From Bacteroidales bacterium (GTDB taxonomy: Bacteria > Bacteroidota > Bacteroidia > Bacteroidales > UBA932), in NCBI GenBank assembly GCA_024398075.1, contig JAKSJM010000003.1, positions 1-64,000 of the forward strand: a DNA stretch of 64,000 nucleotides, written 5' to 3'. The notes under the pieces are model-generated. The model did not search any database. It saw only the letters and a program-made list of their open reading frames with translations, and had not been told where the DNA came from. Made by a program: the position numbers and the translations under genes. Every line of letters begins with the position of its first letter. Within the stretch, counting starts at the first letter, position 1. Of the stretch, positions 62,635-64,000 are shown in pieces.

Positions 62635-63167
62635 GAATTATAGGAGGAAAGCTCAAGGGAAAGTCCATCAATCCACCTGCAGGTTACAAGGCACGCCCTA
62701 CCACCGATTTCGCAAAGGAAGGATTGTTCAACATCCTGGACAACGAATATGAGTTCGAGGACCTCAAGGTGCTTGATCTCTTCGGTGGCACTGGTTCTAT
62801 TGCCTTTGAATTTGCATCCAGAGGCGCGTCAAGGGTCTACTGTGTGGAGATGACCAGAGAGAACGCCTCATTCATCAAGACCGAGGCTGGAAGGCTAGGG
62901 CTTTCAAACGTCACCATGGTAAGAGACAATGTGTTTGACTTCCTCCCTATCTGCAGAGAAAAATTCGACATCATTTTCGCGGACCCTCCATACGCATTGG
63001 AAAATCTCGAAACCATACCAGACCAGGTTCTCAGCCTGGATTTGCTCCACCCAGAGTGTTATTTCATACTCGAGCACGGAGACGAGCACTCGTTCAAGGA
63101 GCATCCCTGCTTCGTCAAGGAAAAGATATACGGAAGAGTTCACTTCTCATTTTTCATAAAAAAATAA
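62631..63167 (+). CDS. rsmD: 16S rRNA (guanine(966)-N(2))-methyltransferase
   Basis: The enzyme has 178 residues. It starts MRIIGGKLKGKSI and has the PTTDFAKEGLFNIL segment, motif I VLDLFGGTGSIAFEFASRGA and catalytic motif IV ADPPYAL. It methylates a guanine of 16S rRNA using S-adenosylmethionine. The ATG overlaps the DUF3822 stop by 4 bases. Confidence 0.95.
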   Translation: MRIIGGKLKGKSINPPAGYKARPTTDFAKEGLFNILDNEYEFEDLKVLDLFGGTGSIAFEFASRGASRVYCVEMTRENASFIKTEAGRLGLSNVTMVRDNVFDFLPICREKFDIIFADPPYALENLETIPDQVLSLDLLHPECYFILEHGDEHSFKEHPCFVKEKIYGRVHFSFFIKK

Positions 63168-63172
63168 AGGTT

Positions 63173-64000
63173 ATGACAGCTTCAATCAAAGCTATCCTCG
63201 CCGCCGGAGCCATATGCATGGCACTGGTGGCTTGCTCAGAGCGTACCTCAAAGGTAGAATGGGCACCCGCTGGAGACAAGATCAGAACCAGTTGGGCAGA
63301 AGAAGTATCACCACAGAATGCTCATCCAGAGTATCCAAGACCACAGATGGTCAGAGAAGCATGGCAGTCACTGAATGGACTTTGGGACTATGCTATCGTA
63401 GAGGCGAATACAGACAAGATGCCTGATCCAGAAGGAAAGATCCTGGTTCCATTCCCAGTGGAGTCATCACTCTCTGGAGTCGGAAGAGCTGTCTCAGCGG
63501 ACAGTTCACTATGGTACAAGAGGATCATTGAGATTCCTAAAAAATGGAGCGGAAAGCGCATCATGCTGAACTTTGATGCAGTGGACTGGGACTCTGAAGT
63601 ATTCGTCAACGGCCAGAGCATGGGTAGACACACTGGAGGATACACAGCCTTCAGCTATGACATTACACCTTATTTATATATGAACGGCAAGCAGACCATC
63701 GAGGTGAAAGTGCTTGACGCCACAGACAAGGGAAACTTCCAGCCAAGAGGCAAGCAGGTCTCAAATCCTAAGGGCATCTGGTACACGAGAGTAACAGGTA
63801 TCTGGCAGTCAGTGTGGATGGAAGCCGTCCCAGAGACATCCATCGAGAGTTACTATGCTGTAGCATCCCTTGCCGACAGTTCATTAGTAGTCTACCCTAC
63901 CATCAAGAATGCCAAGGAGGGTGACACCATCAAGATAGATCTCATCGAGGGCAAGGTGGGCTACTCAGCAGAAGAGCCTGGTACGAACGTCATCACGAGC
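63173..64000 (+). CDS. Glycoside hydrolase family 2 lipoprotein, cut by window edge
   Basis: An open frame from ATG 63173 runs off the right edge (276 codons seen). The lipoprotein signal ends in LVAC with Cys21. Then follow RPQMVREAWQSLNGLWDYAI and, farther on, WYKRIIEIPKKW, VDWDSEVFVNGQSMGRHTGGYTAF and NPKGIWYTRVTGIWQSVWME, the GH2 sugar-binding domain and the start of the immunoglobulin-like domain. The catalytic TIM barrel lies outside the window. Likely a surface or periplasmic beta-glycosidase. It starts 5 bases after rsmD. Confidence 0.85.
   Translation, partial: MTASIKAILAAGAICMALVACSERTSKVEWAPAGDKIRTSWAEEVSPQNAHPEYPRPQMVREAWQSLNGLWDYAIVEANTDKMPDPEGKILVPFPVESSLSGVGRAVSADSSLWYKRIIEIPKKWSGKRIMLNFDAVDWDSEVFVNGQSMGRHTGGYTAFSYDITPYLYMNGKQTIEVKVLDATDKGNFQPRGKQVSNPKGIWYTRVTGIWQSVWMEAVPETSIESYYAVASLADSSLVVYPTIKNAKEGDTIKIDLIEGKVGYSAEEPGTNVITS

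Noticed and set aside
1..64000. Prophage, insertion sequence, CRISPR array, toxin-antitoxin or defence island
   Set aside because: No integrase, transposase, regular direct repeats, Cas proteins or recognised defence genes were seen; nearly all coding sequence is housekeeping.

Overview
The window is a chromosomal segment of a Bacteroidales bacterium (phylum Bacteroidota); I cannot place it to genus. The evidence is: promoters of the Bacteroidetes type (TTTG, 19-21 bp, TAnnTTTG) before many genes; almost no Shine-Dalgarno sequences; and family-typical genes such as a DAHP synthase/chorismate mutase fusion, DUF3822-rsmD, DUF4293, an energy-transducer (TonB C-terminal) fusion and tandem FKBP lipoproteins. 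No rRNA, tRNA, CRISPR array, prophage, insertion sequence or integrase was found. It is a housekeeping region of 56 protein genes plus one leader peptide, packed tightly. Several convergent pairs overlap or abut.

Layout. 0.1-2.3 kb: tyrA-aroF, preceded on the same strand by a tyrosine-rich leader peptide and terminator, a clear attenuator. 2.4-7.1 kb: fabF, a His-rich zinc/cation exporter, a membrane-anchored Ntn amidase and a glycerate kinase. 7.2-11.8 kb: htpG, a HAD phosphatase and an acyl-CoA ligase. 11.8-22.1 kb (minus): corA, then rpsA-rnz, then glucosaminidase-mltG-uvrB-relA. 22.2-28.0 kb (minus): gmk-nadD-FKBP-SGNH esterase-amino-sugar kinase-murQ-recR-mntP, which contains a MurNAc salvage branch. 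28.1-33.2 kb: fba, a GC-rich structured gap, dnaK, an RluA-type pseudouridine synthase and a membrane AraC regulator.

33.3-39.8 kb (minus): a SPOR lipoprotein, a zinc-ligand-less M28 peptidase fused to a TonB C-terminal domain, leuS and two YitT proteins. 39.9-46 kb: a CapA-like protein, phoH, a TPR protein and gyrA. 46-52.9 kb: a Clp AAA+ unfoldase, a 42-residue small protein with its own promoter and operator-like palindrome, an alpha/beta hydrolase, a nucleoside phosphorylase, a DUF4293 protein with a membrane LytTR regulator, and prfA. 52.9-61.1 kb: a CoA-transferase, mazG, and a minus-strand operon nrnA-FKBP-FKBP-MATE-cytidylate-kinase-like-serine hydrolase. 61.2-64 kb: a membrane-anchored protein, DUF3822, rsmD and the start of a GH2 lipoprotein cut by the window edge.

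I see no large undescribed defence or biosynthetic system. The most interesting signals are regulatory: the tyrosine attenuator; a palindrome shared by dnaK and htpG, both of which lack a visible housekeeping promoter; promoters nested in terminators; a structured gap between fba and dnaK; and the small-protein locus.
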